Source of the DNA: Saccharothrix syringae
GTDB lineage: Bacteria; Actinomycetota; Actinomycetes; Mycobacteriales; Pseudonocardiaceae
Assembly: GCF_009498035.1 (NCBI RefSeq)
Contig: NZ_CP034550.1
Coordinates: 7,068,001 to 7,132,000 of the forward strand
DNA: 64,000 nucleotides
Direction: 5' to 3'
A model generated the notes under the pieces. It was not told the origin of the DNA and searched no databases. It saw nothing but the letters and a program-made list of their open reading frames with translations. Shown piece by piece: positions 17,873 to 25,551 of this stretch (position 1 is its first letter; each line of letters opens with the position of its first letter). The translations under genes and the position numbers were made by a program.

Positions 17873-18628
17873 TCACCGGGCCGAGTCCCCGCTGTGCCGA
17901 ACGGACTCGTACAGCCGCCGGGTGGCCGCGTCGGGCGCCACGCCCAGCTCCCGGTCGAGCACCCGGACCAGCCGGTGGTAGACCGCGACGGCCTCGGCCC
18001 GGCGGCCGGAGGCGGCGAGCGCGGCGAGCAGGTGGTGCCACAGCCGCTCCCGCAGCGGGTGCTCCACCACCAGGCCGGCCAGCTCGGGCACCAGCTCCTC
18101 GTGCAGCCCCAGCGCGAGCCGCACCCCGGCCAGGTCCTCGATCGCGACGACGCGCTGCTCGTCGAGCACGGTCACGTCCGGCCGCACCAGGTCCGGCACC
18201 GGCAGGCCCGCCATCACCTGGCCGCGCCACAGCCCGACCGCGCGGGCCAGGGAGCGGGCCGCCGCCGGGTGCGCGCCGTGCCGCCGCAGGGCGCGGCCCT
18301 CCCGCACGAGCCGCTGGAACAGCGTCACGTCGACCCCGTCGGGCGCGGCGGCCAGCAGGTACCCGTCGCGCGAGGTGACGATGGCCGGCTGGTCCGGTCC
18401 GGCGGCCCGCAGCAGCCGCCGCAGCTCGGCCAGGTGGTTGCGCACGTTGGCCGCCGCGGAGGGCGGCGGTCGCTCCGGCCACAGCGCCGCCACCAGCTCG
18501 TCGAGCGGCAGGGCCCGGTTCGCCCGCACCGCCAGCACCCCGAGCAGCACCCGCACCATCCGCCGCGCCGGGTGCCGCAGCACCTCGCCGGACGACACCG
18601 CGGGCCGACCCAGCACCAAGATCGCCAT
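17873..18628 (-). CDS. SARP-family activator (winged HTH + BTAD)
   Basis: A 251-aa regulator. The N-terminal OmpR-like winged helix is complete (residues ~5-90; NVRNHLAELRRLL and TSRDGYLLAA). The bacterial transcriptional activation domain follows (residues ~95-245; DVTLFQRLVREGRALRRHG... LAGVRLALGLHEEL... AVAVYHRLVRVLDRELGVAPDAATRRLYESV). I chose the ATG at 18628 over upstream codons because the winged helix starts directly there (MAILVLGRPAV) with a G-rich site upstream. It ends 90 bp before the precursor start, and the intervening region contains a heptad repeat promoter. It is most likely the cluster-situated activator of the lanthipeptide operon. Confidence 0.9.
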   Translation of the reverse strand: MAILVLGRPAVSSGEVLRHPARRMVRVLLGVLAVRANRALPLDELVAALWPERPPPSAAANVRNHLAELRRLLRAAGPDQPAIVTSRDGYLLAAAPDGVDVTLFQRLVREGRALRRHGAHPAAARSLARAVGLWRGQVMAGLPVPDLVRPDVTVLDEQRVVAIEDLAGVRLALGLHEELVPELAGLVVEHPLRERLWHHLLAALAASGRRAEAVAVYHRLVRVLDRELGVAPDAATRRLYESVRHSGDSAR

Positions 18629-18742
18629 CCGAACCCCCGTCGTGGGTGGAGCGCCCCCCGGCCCTCCCAGTTCAGTCGCACCCCGAGGCACCGGTGTAGC
18701 CGGCGGCGCCACGTCGCTGCGGGTCGGCGAAGCGGCGGTGGT

Positions 18743-19654
18743 TCAGACGAGCTGCCGGAAGCGGTCCGCGGCGGCGACGAGGGCGTCGACGCAGGCGCGG
18801 GTGGCGCCGCGGTCGTCGTCCTCGGCCCGGGTGACCGCGCAGATGGTGCGGTTGAGGGCGGGGCGGGTGGCCAGGACGCGCACGCCGTCGGGCACCGAGT
18901 CCCGGCCCAGGCGCGGCACCACGGCGGCGCCCACGTTGCCCGCGACGAGCGCGAGCTGGGTGGGGTAGTTGCCGACCGTGCAGGTGATCCGGTTGTCCGC
19001 GCCGTGGTGGCGCAGCACGTGCGCGAGCCAGTCGAGGCAGCCGGAACCGGCGCTCCAGCCGATCCACGGCAGGTCGTCCACCTCGGCCAGGTCCACCACC
19101 TTGCGGTGCGCCAGCCGGTGGGACGCGGGCAGCACCAGGTCGGCGACGTCGTGCAGCAGGGTGGTGCGGGACGTGGTGCGCGGCACGACCGCGGGCCGGT
19201 GCTCCCAGCTGTCCAGCACGGCCACGTCGAGGCCGCCCGCCACCAGCCGCGGCAGGGTCTGCTCGGCCTCGCCCTCCGCCAGCTCGACCACCAGGCCGGG
19301 GTGCCGGTCGCGCAGCAGCCCCAGCGCGGGCGGGAGCAGGGCGTGCAGCGTGGTGGGGATGGCGCCGACGCGCACCGTGCCGGTGACGTCCTCGCGCAGC
19401 AGTTCCAGCTCGGTGCGGGCCTGCTCGACCTGGGTCAGGATGCGCTCGGCGTGCCGGGCCAGCACGTGCCCGGCGGTGGTGAGCCGGACGCTGCGGCCGT
19501 GGGGCTCCAGCAGCCGCTGCCCGGCCTCCCGCTCCAGCTTCGCCAGCTGCTGGGACACCCCGGACGGGGTCACGTGCAGCGCGGACGCCGCCGCGGCGAC
19601 CGTCCCGTGCGTCGCCACGGCGTGCAGCGCGCGCATCCGCTCCAACCCGAACAC
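18743..19654 (-). CDS. LysR-family transcriptional regulator
   Basis: A 303-aa LysR regulator. The N-terminal winged HTH is clear (MRALHAVATHGTVAAAASALHVTPSGVSQQLAKLEREAGQRLLEPHGR). A periplasmic-binding-like effector domain spans ~90-290. The GTG at 19654 (VFGLERMRALHAV) is preferred; an internal ATG six codons on is possible. It is divergent from an EamA exporter gene across 73 bp that contains a T-N11-A LysR box. It therefore probably controls that exporter in response to an unknown ligand. It lies 114 bp upstream of the SARP gene on the same strand, but I see no reason to include it in the lanthipeptide cluster. Confidence 0.9.
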   Translation of the reverse strand: MFGLERMRALHAVATHGTVAAAASALHVTPSGVSQQLAKLEREAGQRLLEPHGRSVRLTTAGHVLARHAERILTQVEQARTELELLREDVTGTVRVGAIPTTLHALLPPALGLLRDRHPGLVVELAEGEAEQTLPRLVAGGLDVAVLDSWEHRPAVVPRTTSRTTLLHDVADLVLPASHRLAHRKVVDLAEVDDLPWIGWSAGSGCLDWLAHVLRHHGADNRITCTVGNYPTQLALVAGNVGAAVVPRLGRDSVPDGVRVLATRPALNRTICAVTRAEDDDRGATRACVDALVAAADRFRQLV

Positions 19655-19671
19655 GGAAGCGATGCTAACGG

Positions 19672-19686
19672 GTTCCGTGCACGAAC
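19672..19686. promoter_or_regulatory. LysR-box candidate between lysR and eamA genes
   Basis: GTTC-N7-GAAC, an inverted repeat with the T-N11-A geometry of LysR operators, lies 18 bp upstream of the lysR start and 42 bp upstream of the EamA start. The position fits a shared operator for autoregulation and activation of the divergent gene. Confidence 0.55.
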
Positions 19687-19727
19687 ATTCGCTGGTGCTT
19701 GGCTGTCGCGCGGTCGAGGCTGGGCCG

Positions 19728-20630
19728 GTGACCACCACCGGAGCACGTCCCGCGCAGGCGCGCCCCGCGTCGCGGCGCCTCGACCCGACCCTGCTCGCCG
19801 TCGCGGGCAGCGTCTGCATCGCGTTGTCGTCGCTGTTCATCAAGGTGTCCGGGACCAGCGGCGGCACCAGCGCGTTCTGGCGCTGCCTGTTGTCGCTGCC
19901 GGTGCTGCTGGCGCTGGTGTGGTGGGAGCGCAGGCGCGGGACGGCGCGCCGCCGGGTGCTGCTGCCGCTGCTGGCCGGGATCGGGCTGGGCGTGGACTTC
20001 GTGCTGTGGGGCGACGCCATCGGGCTCGTCGGCGCCGGCGTGGCCACGGTGATCCTGTCGGTGCAGGTGGTCATCGTGCCCGCGGTGGCGTTCCTGGTGC
20101 ACGGGGAGCGGCCGTCGCGGCGGTTCCTGGCGGCCGTGCCGGTGCTGCTGTGCGGCATCGTGCTGGCGGGCGGGCTGGCCGGGACGCCCGCGTTCGGCCC
20201 GGACCCGGTGCTGGGCGCGGTGCTCGCCCTGGGCGCGGGCCTCGGCTACTCGGCCTACCTGCTGCTGGTGCGGCACAGCACCGGCCCCGGCGCGCGGGAG
20301 CACACGCTGTGCCTGGCCACGGTGTCCGCGGGCGTCGTCGCCGTGGCGATCGGCGTGCCCACCGACCGGCTGGACCTCACGCCGGGCTGGCCGGCCCTCG
20401 GGTGGCTGGCGGCGCTCGCGCTGGTCGGCCAGGTCGTCGGCTGGACGCTGATCGGCGCCGCCCTGCCGCGCCTGTCCAGCTCGACCGGCGCGACGCTGAT
20501 GCTGCTGCAACCGGTGGTCGCGATCCTGCTCGGCGTCGCGCTGCTCGGCGAGCGGCCGAGCGCGCCGCAACTGGCGGGCTGCCTCGTGGTGCTCGGGTCG
20601 GTGGCGTTCGTCGGCACGGCGCGGCGCTGA
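19728..20630 (+). CDS. EamA/DMT-family membrane exporter
   Basis: A 300-aa, ten-helix drug/metabolite transporter with two EamA repeats. The first starts at DPTLLAVAGSVCIALSSLFIKVSGTSGGTSAFWRC. The second starts near GAVLALGAGLGYSAYLLLVRHS and ends with LMLLQPVVAILLGVALLGERPSAPQLAGCLVVLGSVAFVG, a family hallmark. The start is the GTG at 19728. It is paired with the divergent LysR regulator. It probably exports a small metabolite; the substrate is not predictable. Confidence 0.88.
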   Translation: MTTTGARPAQARPASRRLDPTLLAVAGSVCIALSSLFIKVSGTSGGTSAFWRCLLSLPVLLALVWWERRRGTARRRVLLPLLAGIGLGVDFVLWGDAIGLVGAGVATVILSVQVVIVPAVAFLVHGERPSRRFLAAVPVLLCGIVLAGGLAGTPAFGPDPVLGAVLALGAGLGYSAYLLLVRHSTGPGAREHTLCLATVSAGVVAVAIGVPTDRLDLTPGWPALGWLAALALVGQVVGWTLIGAALPRLSSSTGATLMLLQPVVAILLGVALLGERPSAPQLAGCLVVLGSVAFVGTARR

Positions 20631-20875
20631 ACGCTCTTGAAAGTTATCGGCGGTGTCGTCGGCAACTTTTGGCGAGCCAGCCGAACCTACAGGCATCGCA
20701 GCACCTGATTGAGCGACCGCCGCCATCGCTCCCCCATCCTGCTCAACCGCCCGGTTCGCCCCCTTGAACCCGCGCCCGCCCTGCCCTCGGGCACCGGCCC
20801 GTTCCCGGCCGTGCCGGTCGTCGGCGGCTTCACGGCAACACCAGCACCACTGGCCTATTGGCGGCATGGGCGTAG

Positions 20876-21040
20876 GGCTCCAGCTGCATCATCGACGTCA
20901 TCCAAGCCTCCGGCGGCACCACGACCACGACGACCGCCACTGACACACCCACGAACCCGGGCGGGAGCTGCACGGCGACGTTCCCGCAGAAGGTCACCGC
21001 CACCTCCAGCATGGGGGCAACCGGAACTGGCTCAGCCTGA
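20876..21040 (+). pseudogene. Remnant of a secreted modular protein (Thr-rich linker fragment)
   Basis: A 52-codon open stretch after an in-frame TAG has almost exclusively G/C in third positions. It encodes a CIIDVIQAS segment, a Thr-rich linker (GGTTTTTTATDTPTNPGG) and SCTATFPQKV before a TGA. Such linkers join domains in actinomycete cellulases, chitinases and lytic monooxygenases. There is no start codon or upstream domain in frame, and a hairpin follows 32 bp later. It reads as the 3' remnant of a larger secreted protein gene. The family is uncertain. Confidence 0.45.
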
Positions 21041-21072
21041 CCTGCCGGGCGGGCTGACCACTCGACGCACTC

Positions 21073-21102
21073 GGAAGGCCCGGGGTCTCCCCTGGGCCTT
21101 CC
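21073..21102 (+). terminator. Hairpin after the decayed gene
   Basis: GGAAGGCCC (21073-21081) and GGGCCTTCC (21094-21102) form a perfect 9-bp stem, extended by an inner GGG/CCC pair. There is no T-tract. It fits as the terminator of the broken upstream gene and insulates the downstream secreted-protein operon. Confidence 0.6.
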
Positions 21103-21106
21103 GGCG

Positions 21107-21148
21107 TGTTCGGAACGCCCGAACACCTGTTCCGAACTTTTCCGAACA
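21107..21148. promoter_or_regulatory. Double operator, TGTTCSG / CCGAACA inverted repeats (site A)
   Basis: Two inverted repeats in tandem: TGTTCGG-N5-CCGAACA (21107-21125) and TGTTCCG-N7-CCGAACA (21128-21148). The second ends 70 bp before the 122-aa secreted protein start. The same 21-bp architecture occurs at 22931-22951 and 25436-25456. Downstream of sites A and B the similarity continues (a CAYTTYCC segment). A common regulator is implied. Confidence 0.7.
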
Positions 21149-21218
21149 CCATTTCCCCTGTCATCGCCGCTATCGTCGGTGGCACCGATTCCGACCAGTT
21201 CCAAGAGGGGGCAAGTTC

Positions 21219-21587
21219 ATGAGGGTGTCACTGTCGGGCAAATCGGCTGCGATCGCCGCCGGTTTCGTCGTGGCGGCCGGCCTGATGGGCGCGGGGAGCG
21301 CGTCGGCGAGGCCCGTTGAAGTCGGACCGCTCGCGCAGGCGTGCACGAACTTCTACATGGGCAGCGGGCACGTCAACCTGTGCAAGACCTGGGTTTGGGA
21401 CGGCAACGACTACGACGGCAGGTGGTGGGTCAACGGCCCCTCGGACCTCCCCGGGGGCAGTTACCTCCAGCGGCGAGAGGACGGCGGCACGCCGATCAAC
21501 TCACCGTGGTCGGGCTCTTACAACGACCGGGACGAGGTCCTGTTCAGGGTGTGCAACAGCCTGCTGGGCTGCACCGACTGGTGGTGA
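21219..21587 (+). CDS. Small secreted protein, unknown function
   Basis: 122 aa, ATG with an AGAGGGGG site. A signal peptide (basic MRVSLSGK, hydrophobic AAIAAGFVVAAGLMGAG, cut near ASA-RP) leads to an ~85-residue mature protein. Four cysteines (ACTNF, NLCKTW, RVCNS, GCTDWW) could form two disulfides. Aromatic residues are frequent (WVWDGNDYDGRWWVNGPSDLPGGSY), as in small carbohydrate- or wall-binding proteins or inhibitors. I do not recognise a family. It is the first gene of a two-gene operon (73 bp to the next start, with the same GCAAGAGGGGA leader motif) under operator site A. Confidence 0.75.
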   Translation: MRVSLSGKSAAIAAGFVVAAGLMGAGSASARPVEVGPLAQACTNFYMGSGHVNLCKTWVWDGNDYDGRWWVNGPSDLPGGSYLQRREDGGTPINSPWSGSYNDRDEVLFRVCNSLLGCTDWW

Positions 21588-21660
21588 ACTCCTCGCCACG
21601 GTGACGTGGCGCCCGGCACGCCACCGTGAGCGACCCCGAACCGCAAGAGGGGAACACGTT

Positions 21661-22812
21661 GTGGTACGACGATGGAAATCGGCCGGTTTCCTGGCCTTCT
21701 GCGCACTGCTCTCGTCGACGGTGGCCGTCGGACAGGCAGAAGCCCAGGCCGGCAACTGGCAGAACACCTTCACGCTCACCTACGAGCCCACCGCCGAGAA
21801 ACCCGCTTTCGAAAAGATCGACGTGGGCGAAGTCCTCACTGACGCCAAGTTCCGATTGGACTCGCGACGCTCGTGCGGCGATGCGCTGCGCGGCACGAGG
21901 AACGTCAATGCGAAATACTGCTTCGACCGTTCCGACGCCAGTGTGAACAACTGGATCCCACAAGGCGTGTCGCACGTCTCCGACGCATATGACGCCGAGG
22001 CGTGGACCGACGCCGAGGGGCGCGTGTGGAAGCCGCTGCTCGTGAGCTGGTACCAGGGCCAGGGCAAGAAAACGCAGTCCCGGATCACGGTGGCCGCGCC
22101 GCGGGAAGCAGGCAGGGAGCCGGTGTACGCCCACCTGGATCTGGTCCGCGGGGCCGAACCGAGCAACGTGCCCATCCACGCGGGCGGAATCGCCTGGTAC
22201 GGCCAGTACGTGTACGTGGTCGACACCTACGTGGGCATCCGGGTCTTCGACCTGGCGGACGTGCGATCCAGGCCGACGGGTGGATACGTGCTGCCCGAAA
22301 CCGGGATCTGGCGCGCGAAGAACACCCAGGGCACCACCGGGGCGTGCCGGGGGAGGAACCCCAGGCCCCGGTTCTCCTCCCTGTCTGTCGAACGAACGTC
22401 CCACCGCATGCTGGTGGGCGAGTTCTGCGGCGACAGGGACAACCACAACCGCAACGGACGCCTGGTCTCCTACCAGGCCACGGGGACCCTGTTGGGCCCG
22501 CTCGCGAACGGCGCCCAGGTCAGGCCCACCGGCGCGCTGAACCTGCCGGTGAAGCACGTCCAGGGCGTCGCGTCCGACGGGCGCTGGTACTACCTCAACC
22601 AGAGCTACCGCAGGAGGCCACCGCGCAGCGCCCCGCCGAGGATGTACCGCGCCGAGCCGTCGGGGGCGAACCTGGTGGAGCGCGGGCGGACCTCCGGCGC
22701 TATCGGCGGTGAGGACCTGTCGCTCGAACGCGGTCGGGGCCTCCTGTGGTCGGTGACCGAGTTCCAGTCGCGCGGTCGCATGATCTACAACGTGTGGAGG
22801 GCGGGCTTCTGA
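21661..22812 (+). CDS. Secreted beta-propeller-like protein, unknown function
   Basis: 383 aa, GTG start with AAGAGGGGA upstream. The signal peptide is VVRRWKSAGFLAFCALLSSTVAVGQAEA, with cleavage near AQA. The mature protein has repeated strand-rich segments such as AGGIAWYGQYVYVVDTYVGIRVFDL and VQGVASDGRWYYL, the pattern of propeller blades that report a displayed variable. Four cysteines are scattered. No catalytic motif is visible. It follows the 122-aa secreted protein gene and should share its promoter and operator site A. GC content is a little lower than in neighbours. Function unknown. Confidence 0.75.
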   Translation: MVRRWKSAGFLAFCALLSSTVAVGQAEAQAGNWQNTFTLTYEPTAEKPAFEKIDVGEVLTDAKFRLDSRRSCGDALRGTRNVNAKYCFDRSDASVNNWIPQGVSHVSDAYDAEAWTDAEGRVWKPLLVSWYQGQGKKTQSRITVAAPREAGREPVYAHLDLVRGAEPSNVPIHAGGIAWYGQYVYVVDTYVGIRVFDLADVRSRPTGGYVLPETGIWRAKNTQGTTGACRGRNPRPRFSSLSVERTSHRMLVGEFCGDRDNHNRNGRLVSYQATGTLLGPLANGAQVRPTGALNLPVKHVQGVASDGRWYYLNQSYRRRPPRSAPPRMYRAEPSGANLVERGRTSGAIGGEDLSLERGRGLLWSVTEFQSRGRMIYNVWRAGF

Positions 22813-22930
22813 TCCACCACGAGCCGGCCGGAAAGACCGATCCCGGCCGGCTCTCCCCTCGCTCCGCGGCCCGTCCTGGCGGCGCACCGGGGTCGGGACG
22901 AGGCGGTGGGCCGGTCGTTGCTCCCCGGCC

Positions 22931-22951
22931 TGTTCGGAACACATCCGAACA
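22931..22951. promoter_or_regulatory. Operator copy, site B
   Basis: A perfect 7-bp inverted repeat TGTTCGG-N7-CCGAACA ends 100 bp before the beta-helix protein start. It is the same motif and spacing as at 21128-21148 and 25436-25456. The 13 bases after it resemble those after site A. Confidence 0.7.
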
Positions 22952-23051
22952 GCACTTTCCGTTGCCCGCCGACCGGGGATCGAGCGAAGGTCCGCAAGGA
23001 GGCCGCACGACGCGCCCGTGGTGCGCCCGACACGTGACCTGGAGGATTGCG

Positions 23052-24122
23052 ATGCGTAGAACGGCGCTGGCGGTCATGCTGGCGTTCGCGGTGCCGGCGG
23101 TGGCAGCCGCTCTTCCCGCCGAACCGGGAACGATCGCCCTGGAGTGCACCGACTCGGTTTCGGACGACGACCACATCAACGCGGCGATCTCCGCCAGCCC
23201 CGTCGGGGCGGAGATCGTCATCACCGGGCGGTGCTCGATCGACGGTGTGCTCCGCCTGCTCGGTGACCGCTCCTACCGCGGGACGTCCCGTACCGGGACC
23301 GTCATCCGGCAGGCGGACGGCGCCAACCTGCCCGCGATGGTCGCCAGCGACTCGTACCTGGACGACTCCGAGTCCTCCGGAGCGCCAGTCACGTTGCGCT
23401 CGCTGACCCTGGAGGGCAACCGGGAGGCGAATCCCCGCGCCGGCGACGGACTGGTGCTCAGGTCGTGGGCCTCGGTGGTCGAGGACGTCGTCGTGCTGGG
23501 CGCCGCTCGGCACGGGATCCGGCTGACCAACCCGTCAGCGAACGGGACGGCGTTGCGCAACACCCAGGTGAACGGCCGTATCAGCGCCAACCACCTCGTG
23601 GAGTCGGGCGGTAGTGGCATCAAGGTGGAGGATCCGGGCAACGCGATCACCGACTGGCAGTTGACCGACAACTGGATCGCCGGTGCCGGCAGAGCGGGGA
23701 TCGACCTGGACAACACGGCGGGCTGGTACGTCGGGCGCAACCACGTCTACGACGTCCCCGCTGGCGCCATCGCCGCAGAGCGGCTGTTCGGCAGCAGCGT
23801 CTCGGACAACTACGTCGAGGACTTCGCCTCGTTCGGCATCAGGACCTCCGTGCAGGGGGAAGCGGCTTCGACGGTGGACAGCAACCGCGTCGTGGGGCCC
23901 AGCGGCACCGTGTCCGCGTTCGTCTCGGTGCGGGTCAACTACGGCGCCGCTGCGGTGGCGGTGACGGGCAACACCATCCGCGGTGAGGGCGGGGGGATCG
24001 GACTGGACTACCAGGCGGGTGCGGGGACCACTGCTGTGGTCGCCTCCACGGGCAACCTCGTGACCGGTGTGGCCACACCTCGGCGGGCCTCCACGGGCGT
24101 GACCGTCAGTGCAGGCGTGTGA
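23052..24122 (+). CDS. Secreted right-handed parallel beta-helix protein
   Basis: 356 aa, ATG with a strong TGGAGGA site. The signal peptide is MRRTALAVMLAFAVPAVAAALPA. The mature part shows ~22-25-residue beta-helix rungs (for example GDGLVLRSWASVVEDVVVLGAARHGIRLTN, GSGIKVEDPGNAITDWQLTDNWI, AGIDLDNTAGWYVGRNHVYDV). This fold occurs in pectate lyases, polysaccharide lyases and NosD/PbH1 proteins. I do not see a catalytic Asp or Arg cluster that would settle an enzyme class. It is a single-gene unit under operator site B and probably acts on an external polysaccharide. Confidence 0.8.
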   Translation: MRRTALAVMLAFAVPAVAAALPAEPGTIALECTDSVSDDDHINAAISASPVGAEIVITGRCSIDGVLRLLGDRSYRGTSRTGTVIRQADGANLPAMVASDSYLDDSESSGAPVTLRSLTLEGNREANPRAGDGLVLRSWASVVEDVVVLGAARHGIRLTNPSANGTALRNTQVNGRISANHLVESGGSGIKVEDPGNAITDWQLTDNWIAGAGRAGIDLDNTAGWYVGRNHVYDVPAGAIAAERLFGSSVSDNYVEDFASFGIRTSVQGEAASTVDSNRVVGPSGTVSAFVSVRVNYGAAAVAVTGNTIRGEGGGIGLDYQAGAGTTAVVASTGNLVTGVATPRRASTGVTVSAGV

Positions 24123-24125
24123 ACC

Positions 24126-25118
24126 TCACGCCGGGGGTGAGAGGAGTTCCACCGTGAACTCCTGGTCGGCACGGCCCGTGCACGGGCCGTGCCACAGTTC
24201 CGCGCCGTCCTCGGCCCGCTCCTCGCGCAATCCCACGCACAGGTCGGAGTGCACCGGCCGCAACCGGTACCGACCGCCGTCCACGGGGTCCAGGCGGAAC
24301 AGCTGCCCGTCGCCCGCTTCGCAGTTCGGCCACGGCTCCAGCAGGTTCCGCGCCTCCCCGTGCTCCCGGACGGTGAGGCACCCGATGCCGTGTTCCGGGT
24401 GGTGCCACTCGATGTGGACCAGGTCGCGGCGGGCGGGCCGCAGGTACGTGCGCGGCAAGACCTGCGTGCACGCCCCCAGGGCCGCGATCGCCTGGCTGTA
24501 GGCGCCGGTGCGGTCGCGGCCCTCGGTGACGCAGCGGTCAGGTGCCGCCGCCGGGTGCAGCAGGGCCCAGCTGCCGACGGCGGTCAGGGGCAGACCCGGG
24601 ATCGGCACGAACGCGGTGTCGGGGTCCGATGCGGGGGGCGCGCTGCTGATCACCAAGTAGACGCCCGTCAGAGCTGCCACCAGGCACAACACGACCAGCG
24701 CCAGCGCCGACGCCCGCCGCCTCGGCGGCGCGGCGGCGACCTCCGGTGCCGCTTGCCCCGCCTCGGGGAACGGCCTCGCCAACTCGGGCGCCCCGGTTTC
24801 CGAAGCCGCGGTCGCCGTGCCGAGGGCCAGCTCGTTCCGAACCCTCACCCACTGCCGGACCTCGTCGTCACCGAGCCCGCAGGCACGCACCAACGTCGTG
24901 ACGAACTCCGCGCGCGGCAGGGTGGCGCGTGCCAGGGCCGTGGCCAACGTGCTGGCCGGCAGGACCTCGCCCAAGGCAGCCGCCTTGCTCTGCACCTGCC
25001 GATAGGTCAGTCCCGACCAGATCCGCAGCGCCCGCAGCGCCGCCACGAACTCGGCCGGTGTCCGGGCACCGGCGGGAGAGGGAGCTTCGATCGACTCGTG
25101 CCCGGCATCGTCGCTCAC
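24126..25118 (-). CDS. HTH - transmembrane - ricin-like lectin protein, possible surface sensor
   Basis: 330 aa. Residues ~20-90 form an XRE-like DNA-binding domain of the actinobacterial type (TPAEFVAALRALRIWSGLTYRQVQSKAAALGEVLPASTLATALAR...FVTTLVRACGL). A single membrane helix follows (ALALVVLCLVAALTGVYLVI, ~150). The external C-terminal ~130 residues resemble a ricin-type beta-trefoil (YRLRPVHSDLCVGLREERAEDGAELWHGPC... QEFTVEL). The GTG at 25118 has a GGGGGT site. The stop is 3 bp from the convergent beta-helix stop, and the start is 433 bp from the divergent lectin gene. The layout suggests ligand binding outside and DNA binding inside. A role controlling the neighbouring secreted proteins is inference. 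Confidence 0.75.
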   Translation of the reverse strand: MSDDAGHESIEAPSPAGARTPAEFVAALRALRIWSGLTYRQVQSKAAALGEVLPASTLATALARATLPRAEFVTTLVRACGLGDDEVRQWVRVRNELALGTATAASETGAPELARPFPEAGQAAPEVAAAPPRRRASALALVVLCLVAALTGVYLVISSAPPASDPDTAFVPIPGLPLTAVGSWALLHPAAAPDRCVTEGRDRTGAYSQAIAALGACTQVLPRTYLRPARRDLVHIEWHHPEHGIGCLTVREHGEARNLLEPWPNCEAGDGQLFRLDPVDGGRYRLRPVHSDLCVGLREERAEDGAELWHGPCTGRADQEFTVELLSPPA

Positions 25119-25551
25119 ACCCCCAGGATGGCGTGACGGCACCGGTACGACCACCAACCGCGATCTCGCGCCCCGGCTCCCACCTCGGAATCACCCGGTA
25201 GCAGGATCCCCGTCCGCATTGATGCGGCAGGTGGTGATGCGGACGGCTGCGCGGCGGAAGTGCCGGAAGGGCCTTCGACGCGACTCACCCGCACCGTCCC
25301 GTCGGCCCGCGGTCCGGTGGTGGGCCCCTCGCTTACCCGGGCGGGCCCGCCGCACATGCCGACGATGGCGCGGGCGCCGGAACCGGCAGCACCGCCGTAA
25401 TTCGCGTTCACATCGGTTCGGCACACCGCGAATGCTGTTCCGAACACAGCCGAACAGACGCCGGCCTTGTCGGTGCCGGGGCCAGGCGGCAGCATCGCAG
25501 GCAATCAGAACGGGTCCGGCAACCACGATTTCCGAAAACAAGGTGAACCCC
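25119..25551. other. Divergent intergenic region upstream of the lectin gene
   Basis: 433 bp between the HTH-lectin and ricin-lectin genes. It carries operator site C (25436-25456), preceded by a degenerate half (ATCGGTTCGGC). No convincing coding frame was found. It must hold both promoters; I could not place -35/-10 boxes with confidence. Confidence 0.6.
25436..25456. promoter_or_regulatory. Operator copy, site C
   Basis: TGTTCCG-N7-CCGAACA, ending 95 bp before the secreted lectin ATG. It has the same length and orientation as sites A and B. It is also positioned to influence the divergent HTH-membrane-lectin gene. Confidence 0.7.

Larger units (their letters stand above)
20631..21218. other. 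Intergenic region with decayed coding material
   Basis: 588 bp between the EamA gene and the 122-aa secreted protein gene. It holds a short inverted pair AAAGTT/AACTTT (20640-20645, 20664-20669), a coding-like fragment (20876-21040), a 9-bp-stem hairpin (21073-21102) and two operator-like inverted repeats (21107-21148). The rest (20670-20875) shows no convincing frame. Confidence 0.6.

Noticed and set aside
20640..20669. AAAGTT/AACTTT pair as a transposon end
   Set aside because: The arms are only 6 bp, no transposase or second copy is nearby, and no target duplication could be seen.
21107..21148. Reading the repeats as LexA/SOS boxes
   Set aside because: One GAAC-N4-GTTC arrangement occurs in site A, but site B lacks it, while all three sites share the outer TGTTCSG/CCGAACA symmetry. 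The downstream genes are not DNA-repair genes.
20830..21204. 124-aa minus-strand frame in the intergenic region
   Set aside because: It is mainly the reverse of the Thr-rich linker (a run of Val) and has no ribosome-binding site or recognisable domain. The plus-strand fragment explains the composition better.
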